Source: Trichomonas vaginalis G3
Lineage: Eukaryota > Parabasalia > Trichomonadida > Trichomonadidae
Assembly: GCF_026262505.1 (NCBI RefSeq)
Contig: NC_067206.1
Location: 16,009,641-16,073,640 of the forward strand
Direction: 5' to 3'
Length of the DNA stretch: 64,000 nucleotides
This document shows positions 9,124 to 18,419 of the stretch, piece by piece. Each line of letters opens with the position of its first letter. The first letter of the stretch is position 1. A program made the position numbers and the translations under genes. Below the pieces are notes generated by a model. The model did no database searches and was not told the DNA's origin. It saw only the letters and a program-made list of their open reading frames with translations.

Positions 9124-9972
9124 ATGCTTTCAATAGAAAAAGAAAATTCAAGAGTTGCTACAACTAAACCATTAGATGAACTTTTTACGAATGTCGGTCA
9201 AAAGTTTGAGACAGAGACCGTAAAGCATGAAGGCTATCGTTTTGACTACCCGTTAAGATGGTTAAGAGACCCATCTGTCACAAAAGCTATTGGCTTTCGT
9301 AGAATGAAGTTCATTTCAGAAGCCATACATGGTTTCCCATTTACGGTCGGTTTTGAAGTTCGATACTATAACAAAGAAAAACATACGTATGAGAAATTTG
9401 AACAGGGAAAACTTTTACAAGTGAATTTGCTTGTAAACTTAGAAACAACTCTTCAAGCTTTTCAAGAAAAAATAAACGACATCTATATCGAATATGCAAA
9501 GCAGTATAACATTGACGAGGGAGAGTACCATCTCGATATTATATATGACAGGAAAAATGCAACTGTTAAAATCAATAGAATAGAAGACCTTGGAGAAAAC
9601 GTTTATATTTCTACAAAATATAACAACTTGGCATGGTATAGATTTCTGAGGATGTTAAATCAGCCTGCAGAATATCCAGTACACCCGGACTTTTATGAAG
9701 TCGAAAACCCTAATGGAACATATGAAAATGTTTTCGACTCAGATGCTATTATAGTTCATGCTTCATTTTCTGGCGCCCAAAACTCTTTTTTATGCTTGGC
9801 AAATGACTTTTACGAAAAACCTACAAAGCTATATGAACCGCCGAGTGGAAGTATTTCAGACTTTCAAGTATGGTTTACAACAGATGGAAGAAAGAGAATA
9901 GTTCCATTATACCATGCGTTTTACTTAGAACTTAGTTTCATATACAACTACTATCGAACGGTAAAAATATAA
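9124..9972 (+). CDS. Capsid-like protein, paralogue 2 (282 aa)
   Basis: This paralogue of the gene at 3648-4508 shares TKPLD..FTN, YRFDYPLRWL, KAIGFRR, HASFSGAQNSFLC, KLYEPPSGSISDFQVWFTT and FYLELSFIYNY. The strongest conservation is at both ends of the chain. Two divergent copies kept in one element suggests two distinct structural roles, for example two vertex or minor capsid proteins. No signal peptide or membrane segment is seen. The counterpart at 34227-35055 is broken, with several breaks. It is transcribed away from the fibre gene across an 18-bp spacer, so the two may be expressed together. Structural role is inference. Confidence 0.6.
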   Translation: MLSIEKENSRVATTKPLDELFTNVGQKFETETVKHEGYRFDYPLRWLRDPSVTKAIGFRRMKFISEAIHGFPFTVGFEVRYYNKEKHTYEKFEQGKLLQVNLLVNLETTLQAFQEKINDIYIEYAKQYNIDEGEYHLDIIYDRKNATVKINRIEDLGENVYISTKYNNLAWYRFLRMLNQPAEYPVHPDFYEVENPNGTYENVFDSDAIIVHASFSGAQNSFLCLANDFYEKPTKLYEPPSGSISDFQVWFTTDGRKRIVPLYHAFYLELSFIYNYYRTVKI

Positions 9973-10039
9973 TTTTTTAATACGGTTGAGGTGTTGGATT
10001 TGGTTGCCAACTTGACTGTGGTGCAGGTTCAGGCTGTTG

Positions 10040-10219
10040 TTATACAGGAGCTTGTTCTTCTGGTTCAGGGTCTTTAGGTATAATACCAACAAACTGACCT
10101 ACTCTTTTACCAATATTTTTGACTCCGTTCCAAATTCCTCTTCCTACGGTTTTTATTCCATTCCATATACCTCTTCCAACATTTCGAAAGAAGTTTCCAA
10201 TACTACTGAAGAAACCCAT
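10040..10219 (-). CDS. Small amphipathic peptide gene (MGFFSSIGNFF)
   Basis: The 59-aa product has a hydrophobic glycine-rich start (MGFFSSIGNFFRNVG) and tandem GRGIWNGIK/VK heptad-like segments forming a cationic amphipathic helix, then a PEPEEQAP tail. This is the layout of membrane-active peptides such as those released from non-enveloped capsids. It is distinct in sequence from the protein at 6088-6489, though both start MG[LF]F. The leader, GATTTTTACATATAGTAAAA before ATG, fits the element-wide pattern. The related region in element B is about 35065-35304 and looks altered. A lytic or virion-maturation role is inference. Confidence 0.5.
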   Translation of the reverse strand: MGFFSSIGNFFRNVGRGIWNGIKTVGRGIWNGVKNIGKRVGQFVGIIPKDPEPEEQAPV

Positions 10220-10256
10220 TTTACTATATGTAAAAATCTAATGTCCACCTAGTCTC

Positions 10257-10598
10257 TTACGTTTCCTGTTGAGTTCCATAGCATTCTTTAACTGGAGCAT
10301 ACATTCTGTTTCTCCTCTGGTAGAAAACATATTCTGGGTCAACTCCTGTGTTCGCGTCATCTGCATAAAGTTGTTTATATCCCACTTCAGGGTTTGTATA
10401 AAACTCTTTCCATCTCATATTTGCATACCATGGTGGCAAACCTAACGCAGCGTCATTTGACATGGCAGTTTGCATTTGTACATCTGTTGGCACTTGACCA
10501 TAGTTTGCCATTGAAGTTTGTATTCTAACTTCATTTGGAATATTCTCTGGGTTTGGTTGTCCAGGTTGCTGTGCATTCGCTAAGTTCTGTGCGTCCAT
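10257..10598 (-). CDS. 113-aa Asn/Gln-rich protein, unknown
   Basis: The N-terminus MDAQNLANAQQPGQPNPENI is disordered-looking. A repeat-like pair follows (EVRIQTSMANYGQVP and DVQMQTAMSNDAALG), then an aromatic stretch (PPWYANMRWKEFYTNPEVGY) and a basic tail. The leader, ATTTTTATCTAATATTAA before ATG, is typical of the element. The counterpart is at about 35341-35682. No family recognised. The element context and short internal repeats are compatible with a virion cement or scaffold protein, but this is not demonstrated. Confidence 0.6.
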   Translation of the reverse strand: MDAQNLANAQQPGQPNPENIPNEVRIQTSMANYGQVPTDVQMQTAMSNDAALGLPPWYANMRWKEFYTNPEVGYKQLYADDANTGVDPEYVFYQRRNRMYAPVKECYGTQQET

Positions 10599-10621
10599 TT
10601 AATATTAGATAAAAATATCTC

Positions 10622-10753
10622 TTACGAGTACATATACTGGACATTTGCAGGCATTGGTTCATCTTCATATTCTCTATATCTTTCTGCCACGTCAAATAAA
10701 TAAATGACACAATGGAAAAAACCTAAAACAAGTAGTCCTATTTCAAACCACAT
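10622..10753 (-). CDS. 43-aa single-pass membrane protein
   Basis: It starts MWFEIGLLVLGFFHCVIYLF, one hydrophobic membrane segment (about residues 3-20), followed by a charged tail (AERYREYEDEP). The start overlaps the end of the methyltransferase gene by 16 bp, an operon-like packing. The counterpart at 35706-35837 has the same frame and differs at about one base. Function unknown. Short one-pass proteins are common in membrane-containing or membrane-interacting viruses, which is context only. Confidence 0.55.
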   Translation of the reverse strand: MWFEIGLLVLGFFHCVIYLFDVAERYREYEDEPMPANVQYMYS

Positions 10754-11556
10754 TTACTTACTAGTAAAATTTCTTTATTGTGACACTTTCTCCAGTTTAT
10801 AGGACCTCTCTCATATTCTATCTTGTCATATATAAACTCATAGTCATGTATGTCCTCTAACCATCTCATAACGGTTTCCAAACCACTTTTATCGGATGTA
10901 AAGTAAAAGCATGGACAGTTATGTAAAACGTCTAAAGTTTCTAAAGAGTCTCTCAAAGTCCAGTCTACTTGGTATTGAAAATCCCATGTGTTATAGAACG
11001 GCGGGTCCACTATAAAGAAAACATTTTCCTTGTCTTTATATTTTTCATACAACTCTGTCCAATGACATCTCACAAACTCTATACCCTCAATATATTTTTC
11101 TATGTCCTCTTTGAAAACATTTGTATAGTTAAGATATAAAACTTTTGACATAAGTGTTTCAATGTCATGAACTCTTTTAGAACCACTATATAATAGTCTA
11201 GCAGATATACTATCCCAGTCTATATATTCTGCTTTTTTCAAAACCTCTCTCACAATATTTTTCTTATCTAATGGTATACGTTCCATCTTACCTATAGGTA
11301 TCTTTTCTTTTAACGCTTTCAATATATTGTTTGTGTCTGGTATATGTTTGAGACGGTCCATATAGTTGTCGAAGTCATTGCATATAATCTTTGAGTCTGG
11401 GAATATTGTATGGCACAAATGGGATATATAGAAACTTCCACCGAACAAATCTACAAATGTTAGACCATTCGGTAGTTTCTTAAGTTCTCTCAATAGAATA
11501 TCTTTACATCTACTCTTATTTCCAAAGAAGGGTAACGGTGGTTTTGTAAAATTCAT
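10738..11556 (-). CDS. Dam-type (D12 class) DNA adenine-N6 methyltransferase
   Basis: The 272-aa protein has motifs in the D12-class order: FFGNK (residues 10-14), the S-adenosylmethionine-binding DLFGGS (36-41), NDFD (60-63), and catalytic DPPF (185-188) followed by YN. It should transfer a methyl group to N6 of adenine in element or host DNA. Methyltransferases in virus-like elements often mark their own DNA against nucleases or tune host chromatin. T. vaginalis is known to have abundant 6-methyladenine, but a link to this gene is inference. It is the last gene before the right terminus. The copy at 35845-36639 is very similar, with an altered C-terminal end. Confidence 0.88.
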   Translation of the reverse strand: MNFTKPPLPFFGNKSRCKDILLRELKKLPNGLTFVDLFGGSFYISHLCHTIFPDSKIICNDFDNYMDRLKHIPDTNNILKALKEKIPIGKMERIPLDKKNIVREVLKKAEYIDWDSISARLLYSGSKRVHDIETLMSKVLYLNYTNVFKEDIEKYIEGIEFVRCHWTELYEKYKDKENVFFIVDPPFYNTWDFQYQVDWTLRDSLETLDVLHNCPCFYFTSDKSGLETVMRWLEDIHDYEFIYDKIEYERGPINWRKCHNKEILLVSKCGLK

Positions 11557-11806
11557 TTATATATAATAATAAAAATGTTTTTTCCTGAAAAGTGACAGAA
11601 AAGTGACAAAACATGAAAACATATATAATTTGTGAAAAGCGACACATTATATAATGTTTTCGACCCAGAAGAAGGCTTCTCAAAGTATACTTCCTTGGAA
11701 CGCCTGTAACTTTTCCTGTAGCGACGATAGACCCTTACTTGTCCGGACAAAGTTATACTAAACATCTTCAGGGCTAGAAGGGGCGCAGCCCCTGGAAGCC
11801 CCTCAT
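11557..11806. other. Right subterminal region and terminal repeat of element A
   Basis: About 200 bp of noncoding sequence, near-identical to 36640-36889, includes a doubled motif GAAAAGTGACAGAAAAGTGA at about 11586 and ends in the GC-rich terminal repeat. The terminal repeat contains AGGGGC and GCCCCT, so it can fold on itself. An open frame across it has no support. Confidence 0.75.
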
Positions 11807-11901
11807 ACCTGACCTTATGTATATATTTATATATGTATATATTTATATATGTATATATTTATATATGTATATATTTATATATGTATATATTTATGTAATG
11901 C

Positions 11902-12488
11902 ATGAAAATTCGGTTCAATTCATTTTTGACACTTTACATATATCATATTGCAAAAAAGTTTTTAAAATATGATGTATGAATAAGAGTATGATTGGTATAG
12001 ATTTGGGTTGTATAAATGTGATTGAACAATTGTTAATGGAAAGTTCAAAAACTTGGGTGCAATCAGAACTGATTGCACCCAAGTTTTTGAACTTTGTATA
12101 AGGAATTGTTGGCTATGATGTACTGATCATGAATCAGTACATCATAGCCAACAATTCCTTCCCAAACAACCCGAAATTTGTCTGATTCCACACTAATTTT
12201 ATTAATTTATCTAAACTTTTATCCTCGTCTACAATTTAATCATCAATAATTATCTCTTGTTCTATTTCACTATTATATATATATATATATATATATTTAT
12301 ATGATTTGATTTAAAAAAATAAATAAATAAATTAATAAATCATTTACTCAAATATATCAAAAGTTTTATTTTTATATATAAAGATAACTACTTTTTTAAA
12401 AAATACCCTATATATTTTTGCCATGTAAACTATTTTTGCCATGTAAACTTGTCACTTTTGTCAGAAGTGATGTGAACCGAATTTTCAT
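11902..12488. mobile_element. MITE-like unit with ATGAAAATTCGGTTCA inverted ends (TIR family 3)
   Basis: The two 16-bp ends are inverted copies, and subterminal GTGACA-type sequence lies inside each. It contains two consecutive perfect hairpins (12043-12092 and 12100-12160) and otherwise AT-rich filler. There is no open frame of note. It is a non-autonomous element by structure; its transposase source is unknown. Confidence 0.65.
12043..12160. repeat. Two-hairpin cassette
   Basis: Hairpin one (12043-12092) has a perfect 24-bp stem and a 2-nt loop. Hairpin two (12100-12160) has a perfect 28-bp stem and a 5-nt loop. Hairpin two is homologous to the one at 60181-60237, with paired substitutions that keep the stem. 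Confidence 0.9.
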
Positions 12489-12729
12489 ACACAACATATG
12501 TATATATTTATATATGTATATATTTATATATGTATATATTAGGTCAGGTGAGTGGGGCTTCCAGGGGCTGCGCCCCTTCTAGCCCCTAAGAAATGGACAC
12601 AAGAACGTAGAGGAGGACCGAACCCCAGCCGACCAGCCGGTGACAACACTTTGACCGAGTAGTTTTTTGAGCTGAACAAAAAGTGTCATATAAACATCTG
12701 TCGAAAACCGCTTTTTAACTTCACTTAAA

Positions 12730-13937
12730 ATGCCACGTAAGCTACGTAAGAATATACGTAAGAGGAAGAGAGCATTGAAACATCCAATAGTAAAACTGAC
12801 ACCACAACAACAGTTGCAACAACAAATGCTGAATGACCCCACTATGTTGCAACAAATGTCAAGCAACCCTATGCTCTTAAACCGAGTTCTTGGTGCACAG
12901 AGTGGAGGTTTAAGAGCGGCACTTTTAGCGAAAATGGCAGGCTATGGTGGAGCTGCAGACGGAAGAGCTTATAACCCTCAAAGTCAAATGAATTTGAGTT
13001 CACTCAAAAATCAAATAACAGATGTCAAAAAGTCAAACATAGACATACAGAAACAAATAAGTGAAAACGAAAAGAAACTAGAATATGACAGACACACAAA
13101 GAAACTCAATGAGTTAAACGTAGAGAAAAAGAAGAAAGAAGAACAACTGAAAGAACTAAGTACAGAGGAATATGCGAAAAAAGTGTCAGAAAAAGCAGCA
13201 GAAGTAGCAAAAATGGAACAAGATGTCATAAATTTGAAAAACCATACTACTCAATATAAAGTACTGAAAGATGAAGAGATAAAACAAAAAGCCCTGAAGA
13301 CATATATGGATAGCGATGAGTATAAAAAAGAAGTTGAAGCAAATGTAAAGGCAGAAAAACTTTTACAGTTGCAAAACCAAACCGTACAGTATGAAAACTT
13401 AGCACAAGAAAGTAAAAATAACGACGCAGCCATGCAAAAGGCAATGAAAAGCGCAGAATATATAAAAGCTAACAATGACTGGTTAGATACCCAAGCCAAC
13501 GCTAAAGCAGCCCAACTTATAGGGTCAATAAGGACAAAAATACAAGCGGATGAAGACAGTTCAAATGAAGCTTTAACAAATGCTGACTTTAAGAACGCCT
13601 TCGAAGCTCTTCATAGTAAGGTGAAACTAGTGAACGACTTCTCATCTGGAAAGAAACTGAAGTCTGAAGGTTTCGACAAAGAGTTAAGAGAAGTAGCACA
13701 AAATATGACGAAAATAACAGATGCAGCAACGAGACAGGCAGTTCAAAGTGCCTATGACGCCGTTAGAGCAACTGTTGTGAAAAGTCAAGAAAAAGAGTTA
13801 CAACAGACCAAAACAGACCTAGTAAATGCTTTCTTAAAAACGAAAAGTCAGGTAGGACATTATGCTGCAGATGGAACATATGTGCCAGCTGGTGGAACTT
13901 ATATACCAGCTGGTGGAACTTATATACTAGCTAGTGG
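12730..13937 (+). CDS. Coiled-coil protein coding stretch, left of an inserted foldback element
   Basis: The product starts with a strongly basic tail (MPRKLRKNIRKRKRALKHP), then Gln-rich sequence, a glycine-rich patch and about 300 residues of Lys/Glu/Ala/Gln coiled coil, ending in GTYIPAGG-type repeats. The element at 13938-14591 is inserted within the GTYIP repeats. A basic N-terminus with a long coiled coil could suit a DNA-binding core or scaffold protein in a virus; that is inference. It is the first gene inside the left terminus of element B. No family recognised. Confidence 0.6.
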
Positions 13938-14591
13938 TGTAATAAACAGAAATTCATCAAAAGTGACAGCTCTCAATTTTTTTGACATTTGTAAATTCTA
14001 AATTGAATGAGAAAAATGAAATAATACTAAGCATAATACAATATTCTAGATTTAATTATAATTAGGAAAAAGTTAGTTTTGAGAGTACTTTTCATAGGCA
14101 TATAGAATGAAATCTTCTGAAAAATAATATCACATAAACTCATATTATTTTCTAATATATAACTATTTTATATAAAAATCAAATTCAATGATCTTAAAAG
14201 CGAAGGATAAACCTCAAAATTTACGAATATAATGAGTGGGAATAGGCGTAAAGCAAAAATTGATATTTCATATGGTTTTATGATAGATAACCATTATATT
14301 CCCACTCATTATATTCGTAAATTTTGAGGTTTATCCTTCGCTTTTAAGATCATTGAATTTGATTTTTATATAAAATAGTTATATATTAGAAAATAATATG
14401 AGTTTATGTGATATTATTTTTCAGAAGATTTTGTGTTCTTCTTCAAAATTTTATTTTTTTATTAAAAAGAATCTTTACAAAATATACATTTACTTTAATT
14501 AATATTTAAAAACGTGCTCTATCAAAAGTTCCAAAAATTCAATATTTTAGCTTTTCTGAGGTGTCACTTTTGATGAATTTCTGTTTACAAC
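13938..14591. mobile_element. Foldback element, TIR family 1, copy 1 (inserted in element B)
   Basis: It starts TGTAATAAACAGAAATTC and ends with the inverted GAATTTCTGTTTACAAC, flanked by the 5-bp direct repeat AGTGG (13933-13937 and 14592-14596). The arms of about 300 bp are inverted copies meeting near 14250. It is noncoding. Related copies: 37267-37898, 39682-42394 and 59619 onward. Confidence 0.9.
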
Positions 14592-16661
14592 AGTGGAACT
14601 TATATACCACCAAACCCTCCAAGAGAAGCACCTGCACCAGGACTACCTAGAACATTTACATCGTCACATGGACACAGACACAGGCATGCACCAAAACCAG
14701 CACAACAACAACCAAAACCAACAGTTCAAAATCCAGCACAACAACAACCAAAACCAACAGTTCAAAATCCAGCACAACAACAACCAAAACCAACAGTTCA
14801 AAATCCAGCACAACAACAACCAAAACCAACAGTTCAAAATCCAACACAACAACCACAAACAGAGCAAGGACATAAAAGAAGTAGAGAACAAGGAAACCAA
14901 GATTTCTTAAAAATGCTAAAGGAAAATTATGGTTACCCAGATACTCTTGACTTTAGTGACAGATATAAAGAAGCTATTAGAAAGTTCAAGGATGGAAATA
15001 CTGACCCGAACCTATTTAGCTTTATGGTTCAGCACCAAATGGGATATAATTTCAAACCTGGAAAATACAAGCTCGCTAAGGGATATGATTTAATAGCATA
15101 TCATCCAAATGACATGACTGAATTTACTCCGAGATATTTGGTGTCAGAGCTAAATGACAATTCAACTCTCTTCATGAAACGCGTAAAAAATAAAGACGGA
15201 ACGAAAGAAGAAAGGGTTATGTATGCGGATGACTTAGAGAGGGAACTTGTTAAAAACGGTCTCGGAATATATGAAATGCCAGCAGATGAGGTACAAGAAA
15301 CTCCACAGGAAGAAGTTCAGATACAACCAGACATGGAAGAAATAGTTCAGCAACAACAGCTAGAAGAGCCAGAAGGAAACGAACAAATCCCTCCTTTGGA
15401 AACTAACTTCACAGAACTAGATGAAGATTTGGAACAGCCGAAAAATCTTGACCCTCAACAAGAGTATGAGATGAATATGGAATCTTTCCAAGAGTTTAAG
15501 AAAAATTCGGCTGACGGAGTAGAAGAATATCGAAAAATGTTTGCCGACATACAAAAGACTCCAACACCAGATGAAAATATTCAGCATAGAATGGAAGTAC
15601 TGAAAGAAAGTGTACACACATACAACAACCCTTTTTACTTACGACCATATAACGTTCAATCTTTGGATGAACTCGGTGAAAATAAAAGGTTAAATTTCAA
15701 CAAAACATATAGAAATGAAACATTGTTTAAAGTTCATTCAGAACCTAGCCAATATGGAAACAAACCTACTTTTGTTTCTGCAGACTATGGAACTACAATG
15801 AGATGGGGTCATAAAGCTAACCCGGATAGGTGGTTCATAAACTTACAACCACAATTCCAAGAAGTTGTAGACGCAATGGAAGTCAATGGTGAACCAGATA
15901 TAGCTGGTATTTTCAGCGCGGCTTTAATGCCATTGAAAGATATGAAAGATGCAGATATTTTGAACCAGTATGAAATGAACATGGCTGATGGAAATATAAC
16001 ACCTGACGTTCTAGAACATTTATCTCAAAGAACTACACAGAACCATAGAGATGGTATATTTGGTGAAGAGTTTAGAAAGAAAGTTAGGGAGAGAGAAGGA
16101 AGAGAACCTATTGTACATGACCTTGCAAACGAAAGTTTACAAAATGTCATAAAAACTTACTTTGCAGACAATGAACCGAGAAGGGATGAATATTTAAGAA
16201 AACTCAAATGGACAGTACCAAATGAAATGTTAGTATTGAAAAACATGTTCCTTGACAAAATAAAACCAACTACAGAAATAAATGACGCAAGACTGAAACA
16301 TTGGGTAAAAGCTTTCCCATTCACAAAAGATATTGTTGGTAACATGGAAAGAAAACCAGAATGGCTACAAAAACATATATTTGGAAACGAGCTTATTCCA
16401 TATGGACAAGCTCTTTTTGAAGAGCTTGAACCGGAAACTCAGGAAAGAGTCATGCAAACAATACGCGAAGACTCAAATACAAACTATGACGAAATCTTTC
16501 TAGGATATAGGTTACCTGAGATGGGCGACCAGAGCCCAAAGGCAAAAAGGACATGGGAAATTTACAACATACTAGGTGAACATGAGGCAAAGATGCAACA
16601 ACTTGAAGCAGAGGGCAAGTTACCAAAAGCGACACCAAAGAAGAAGAGAAGAACAAAGTGA
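14592..16661 (+). CDS. Large Gln/Pro-repeat and acidic protein coding stretch, right of the insertion
   Basis: This open stretch begins directly after the foldback insertion. It has a QQPKPTVQNPA repeat run (15-bp/33-bp periodic DNA at 14700-14850), then about 580 residues, including an acidic Gln/Glu-rich region (about 15290-15420) and a globular C-terminal part ending in a basic KKKRRTK tail. I do not recognise the fold. It lies immediately upstream of the major capsid gene, where Polintons often carry structural or maturation genes. The first internal Met of the globular part is at 14913. Function unknown. Confidence 0.6.
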   Translation, partial: SGTYIPPNPPREAPAPGLPRTFTSSHGHRHRHAPKPAQQQPKPTVQNPAQQQPKPTVQNPAQQQPKPTVQNPAQQQPKPTVQNPTQQPQTEQGHKRSREQGNQDFLKMLKENYGYPDTLDFSDRYKEAIRKFKDGNTDPNLFSFMVQHQMGYNFKPGKYKLAKGYDLIAYHPNDMTEFTPRYLVSELNDNSTLFMKRVKNKDGTKEERVMYADDLERELVKNGLGIYEMPADEVQETPQEEVQIQPDMEEIVQQQQLEEPEGNEQIPPLETNFTELDEDLEQPKNLDPQQEYEMNMESFQEFKKNSADGVEEYRKMFADIQKTPTPDENIQHRMEVLKESVHTYNNPFYLRPYNVQSLDELGENKRLNFNKTYRNETLFKVHSEPSQYGNKPTFVSADYGTTMRWGHKANPDRWFINLQPQFQEVVDAMEVNGEPDIAGIFSAALMPLKDMKDADILNQYEMNMADGNITPDVLEHLSQRTTQNHRDGIFGEEFRKKVREREGREPIVHDLANESLQNVIKTYFADNEPRRDEYLRKLKWTVPNEMLVLKNMFLDKIKPTTEINDARLKHWVKAFPFTKDIVGNMERKPEWLQKHIFGNELIPYGQALFEELEPETQERVMQTIREDSNTNYDEIFLGYRLPEMGDQSPKAKRTWEIYNILGEHEAKMQQLEAEGKLPKATPKKKRRTK

Positions 16662-16782
16662 AAATAGTGAAGAAGTAACTTCATCTAGTGAAAGTAGTGG
16701 CAATGAAGGAAAAAGAAGAGTTAAAAACTCAGCCAGGAAGAAAGTAAAGCTTGGTCCACGTGGGTTCTATTATGACAAATAA
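16576..16782 (+). CDS. Short basic Ser-rich frame overlapping the preceding gene
   Basis: The 68-aa frame has a basic N-terminus, a Ser/Glu-rich centre (SEEVTSSSESSGNEGKRR) and a basic tail ending KLGPRGFYYDK. It overlaps the end of the preceding stretch by 86 bp in another frame. Only the non-overlapping part is convincing as protein. It could be a small core-type protein, or simply an extension of its neighbour; the sequence does not decide. Confidence 0.3.
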   Translation: MNMRQRCNNLKQRASYQKRHQRRREEQSENSEEVTSSSESSGNEGKRRVKNSARKKVKLGPRGFYYDK

Positions 16783-16814
16783 ATCCAACTATTCTATATT
16801 TTTACCCATATGAA

Positions 16815-18419
16815 ATGTACGCCGCTCAGAATATAACGCCAACAGTTTTGGATGCCATGAATGGAAATGTTTCCGAATGGTATAACGAATGCGACAATGC
16901 CATTAGAAGGTCAGAAATAGTTCCTGGAACTTACGAATATACAACTGCTGTTTCTTATGGAAATGTAGGTGAGTTTGGTTCTTCAACAACAGTAGATATT
17001 GCTTGCGACAGGTTTCATATAATTTCTATTGACAACTCATTCTTATACGTGGAACAAGACATTGAAATAAAACCTTCTGCCAAGTTGTCTGACAAGAAAG
17101 GTTGCAATGGAATTTTCTATGTCGGATACCAATATGCTCCAGAAGTTTTCATGGGATATAAGATATATTCTAACTCTGACTTAGTTCAAACAGTAACATG
17201 GGCAAACTATGAATGGTTCGCTTTAAGAAACTCAGTACAACCACAAGCTAGAGAACAAACAGACCAGTATGCAACTATTGAGAAAATAAGAAGACTTGAC
17301 CCTAACGTTCCAGGAGTTTATGTTAACCTTTCTGGTTCAGATGGAAATGCTGTCACTAAAGTAAAACTGAAACTTAGAGTTCCTTTGTCATCTTTCCTCA
17401 TCTTCAGGTTTTTAAGATACTTGCCAAACTGGGCAGGAAAAATTTCTATTGAACTTACTCCAAGCAAAAATAACTTAGTCATTGCACCAACACAAGACCC
17501 ATTCACTCTTACAGACGTAAAGGGAGCAAATCAAACGTCATTCGCCGAATTTTGCAAAGACAAAGTTGACTTAGACTTTGGTTTCTCAAACCTCAACACT
17601 GAAGTAAAGTATTATTTCAATGCTGCTGGAACTGCTTGGGACCCAGTTAGGTTCACATGCGAAAAATTTGAATGCAAGAGAATAGAAAGCAGACTTGCAG
17701 TCTATATGTTGGACCCAGATATTTCAAATGCTTTAGCTGCCAAATATATTGCAGTTCCACTTATGTTCCCTATACACCAAATATCTGTCAAAGACTTTGC
17801 AGGTGAAGTTGGAAACCAAAATCCAGGAACCGCAGGTGCAAGAACAGATATTGCTTTAACAACTGCAATGAAACACGCAGATACTATGTTTGTACTGTTC
17901 AGACGAACTATAAATGACTATTCTTGTTTCTACAACCCCGGTATTAAATATCATATAAACATAGATGGCAAATATTATCCAAGAGAAGAATATTCTACAG
18001 TTGAGGATATGAGGTCATACAACTTGACATTAGATGCTATGAACTTTAACAACAACTTCACAACAACCATTAACCCTGAAATGCAAAGTTCTATTATGCC
18101 ATATGTGAAAGTATGGACCCATACAGGAAGTCAAAAAACTCAATATACAAATGGAGACCGTTCAAACTTTTGGCTTGGCATTCCATTTGCTGACTCAGAA
18201 GACTTTATGGGTGGTATTTCAACTGTTGGTACTGTACAAATACAATATACTGGTGACAGAGACGGTCCATATGAACTGAGAGCAAAGAAGTTTACAAAAC
18301 CAATAGCACTTTTCACGGAAGATGCTCTTTTGAAGATTCGTTCGATGAAACCTGCTGGGGCTCCTCAGATTGGCATAACGACAGCTTCCATCGAGCAGAT
18401 TTTGGCAGCAGGTCAGTAA
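16815..18419 (+). CDS. Major capsid protein (double jelly-roll type)
   Basis: The protein has 534 aa, in the range for Polinton and PLV major capsid proteins. It is beta-rich throughout, with the segment VKLKLRVPLSSFLIFRFLRY (about residues 183-202) before a tryptophan and a hydrophobic strand run. That resembles the conserved middle of adenovirus/Polinton capsid proteins. No signal peptide, no membrane segment. It should form the pseudo-hexameric capsomers of an icosahedral shell. The leader, ATATTTTTACCCATATGAA just before ATG, fits the element pattern. The penton-like protein and packaging ATPase follow downstream, which supports the call. The gene looks whole. Assignment is by context and pattern, without a search. 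Confidence 0.75.
   Translation: MYAAQNITPTVLDAMNGNVSEWYNECDNAIRRSEIVPGTYEYTTAVSYGNVGEFGSSTTVDIACDRFHIISIDNSFLYVEQDIEIKPSAKLSDKKGCNGIFYVGYQYAPEVFMGYKIYSNSDLVQTVTWANYEWFALRNSVQPQAREQTDQYATIEKIRRLDPNVPGVYVNLSGSDGNAVTKVKLKLRVPLSSFLIFRFLRYLPNWAGKISIELTPSKNNLVIAPTQDPFTLTDVKGANQTSFAEFCKDKVDLDFGFSNLNTEVKYYFNAAGTAWDPVRFTCEKFECKRIESRLAVYMLDPDISNALAAKYIAVPLMFPIHQISVKDFAGEVGNQNPGTAGARTDIALTTAMKHADTMFVLFRRTINDYSCFYNPGIKYHINIDGKYYPREEYSTVEDMRSYNLTLDAMNFNNNFTTTINPEMQSSIMPYVKVWTHTGSQKTQYTNGDRSNFWLGIPFADSEDFMGGISTVGTVQIQYTGDRDGPYELRAKKFTKPIALFTEDALLKIRSMKPAGAPQIGITTASIEQILAAGQ

Larger units (their letters stand above)
1..11806. mobile_element. Maverick/Polinton-like element A, right-hand part (fossil)
   Basis: This is the right-hand half of a capsid-bearing Maverick/Polinton-like element whose left part lies outside the window. 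Parts in view are small structural-type genes, a retroviral-type integrase, a phage-like fibre gene, two related capsid-like genes, and a Dam-type methyltransferase. It ends at about 11802-11806 in a GC-rich terminal repeat whose arm (about 11771-11800) matches the right end of element B at 36855-36889. Gene order from 1765 to the end matches 26290-36889 of element B at high nucleotide identity, so the two are recent relatives. The visible part looks mostly whole, with about two or three breaks. Family assignment rests on integrase, gene repertoire and terminal structure. Confidence 0.85.
11807..12550. other. Spacer between the two Maverick-like elements
   Basis: The spacer begins with ACCTGACCT (11807-11815) and ends with its inverse, AGGTCAGGT (12541-12549), just outside the element ends. 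Inside each end is a TATATTTATATATG microsatellite (about 11818-11895 and 12497-12540). Between them is a small MITE-like unit with hairpins. No gene. Confidence 0.75.

Noticed and set aside
11553-11765. 70-codon minus-strand frame at the right end of element A
   Set aside because: It runs through the subterminal GTGACA region and terminal repeat; no leader of the usual type and basic, random-looking content.
14656-14900. Minus-strand Leu/Val/Cys-rich frames
   Set aside because: Shadows of the QQPKPTVQNPA-repeat coding sequence on the plus strand.
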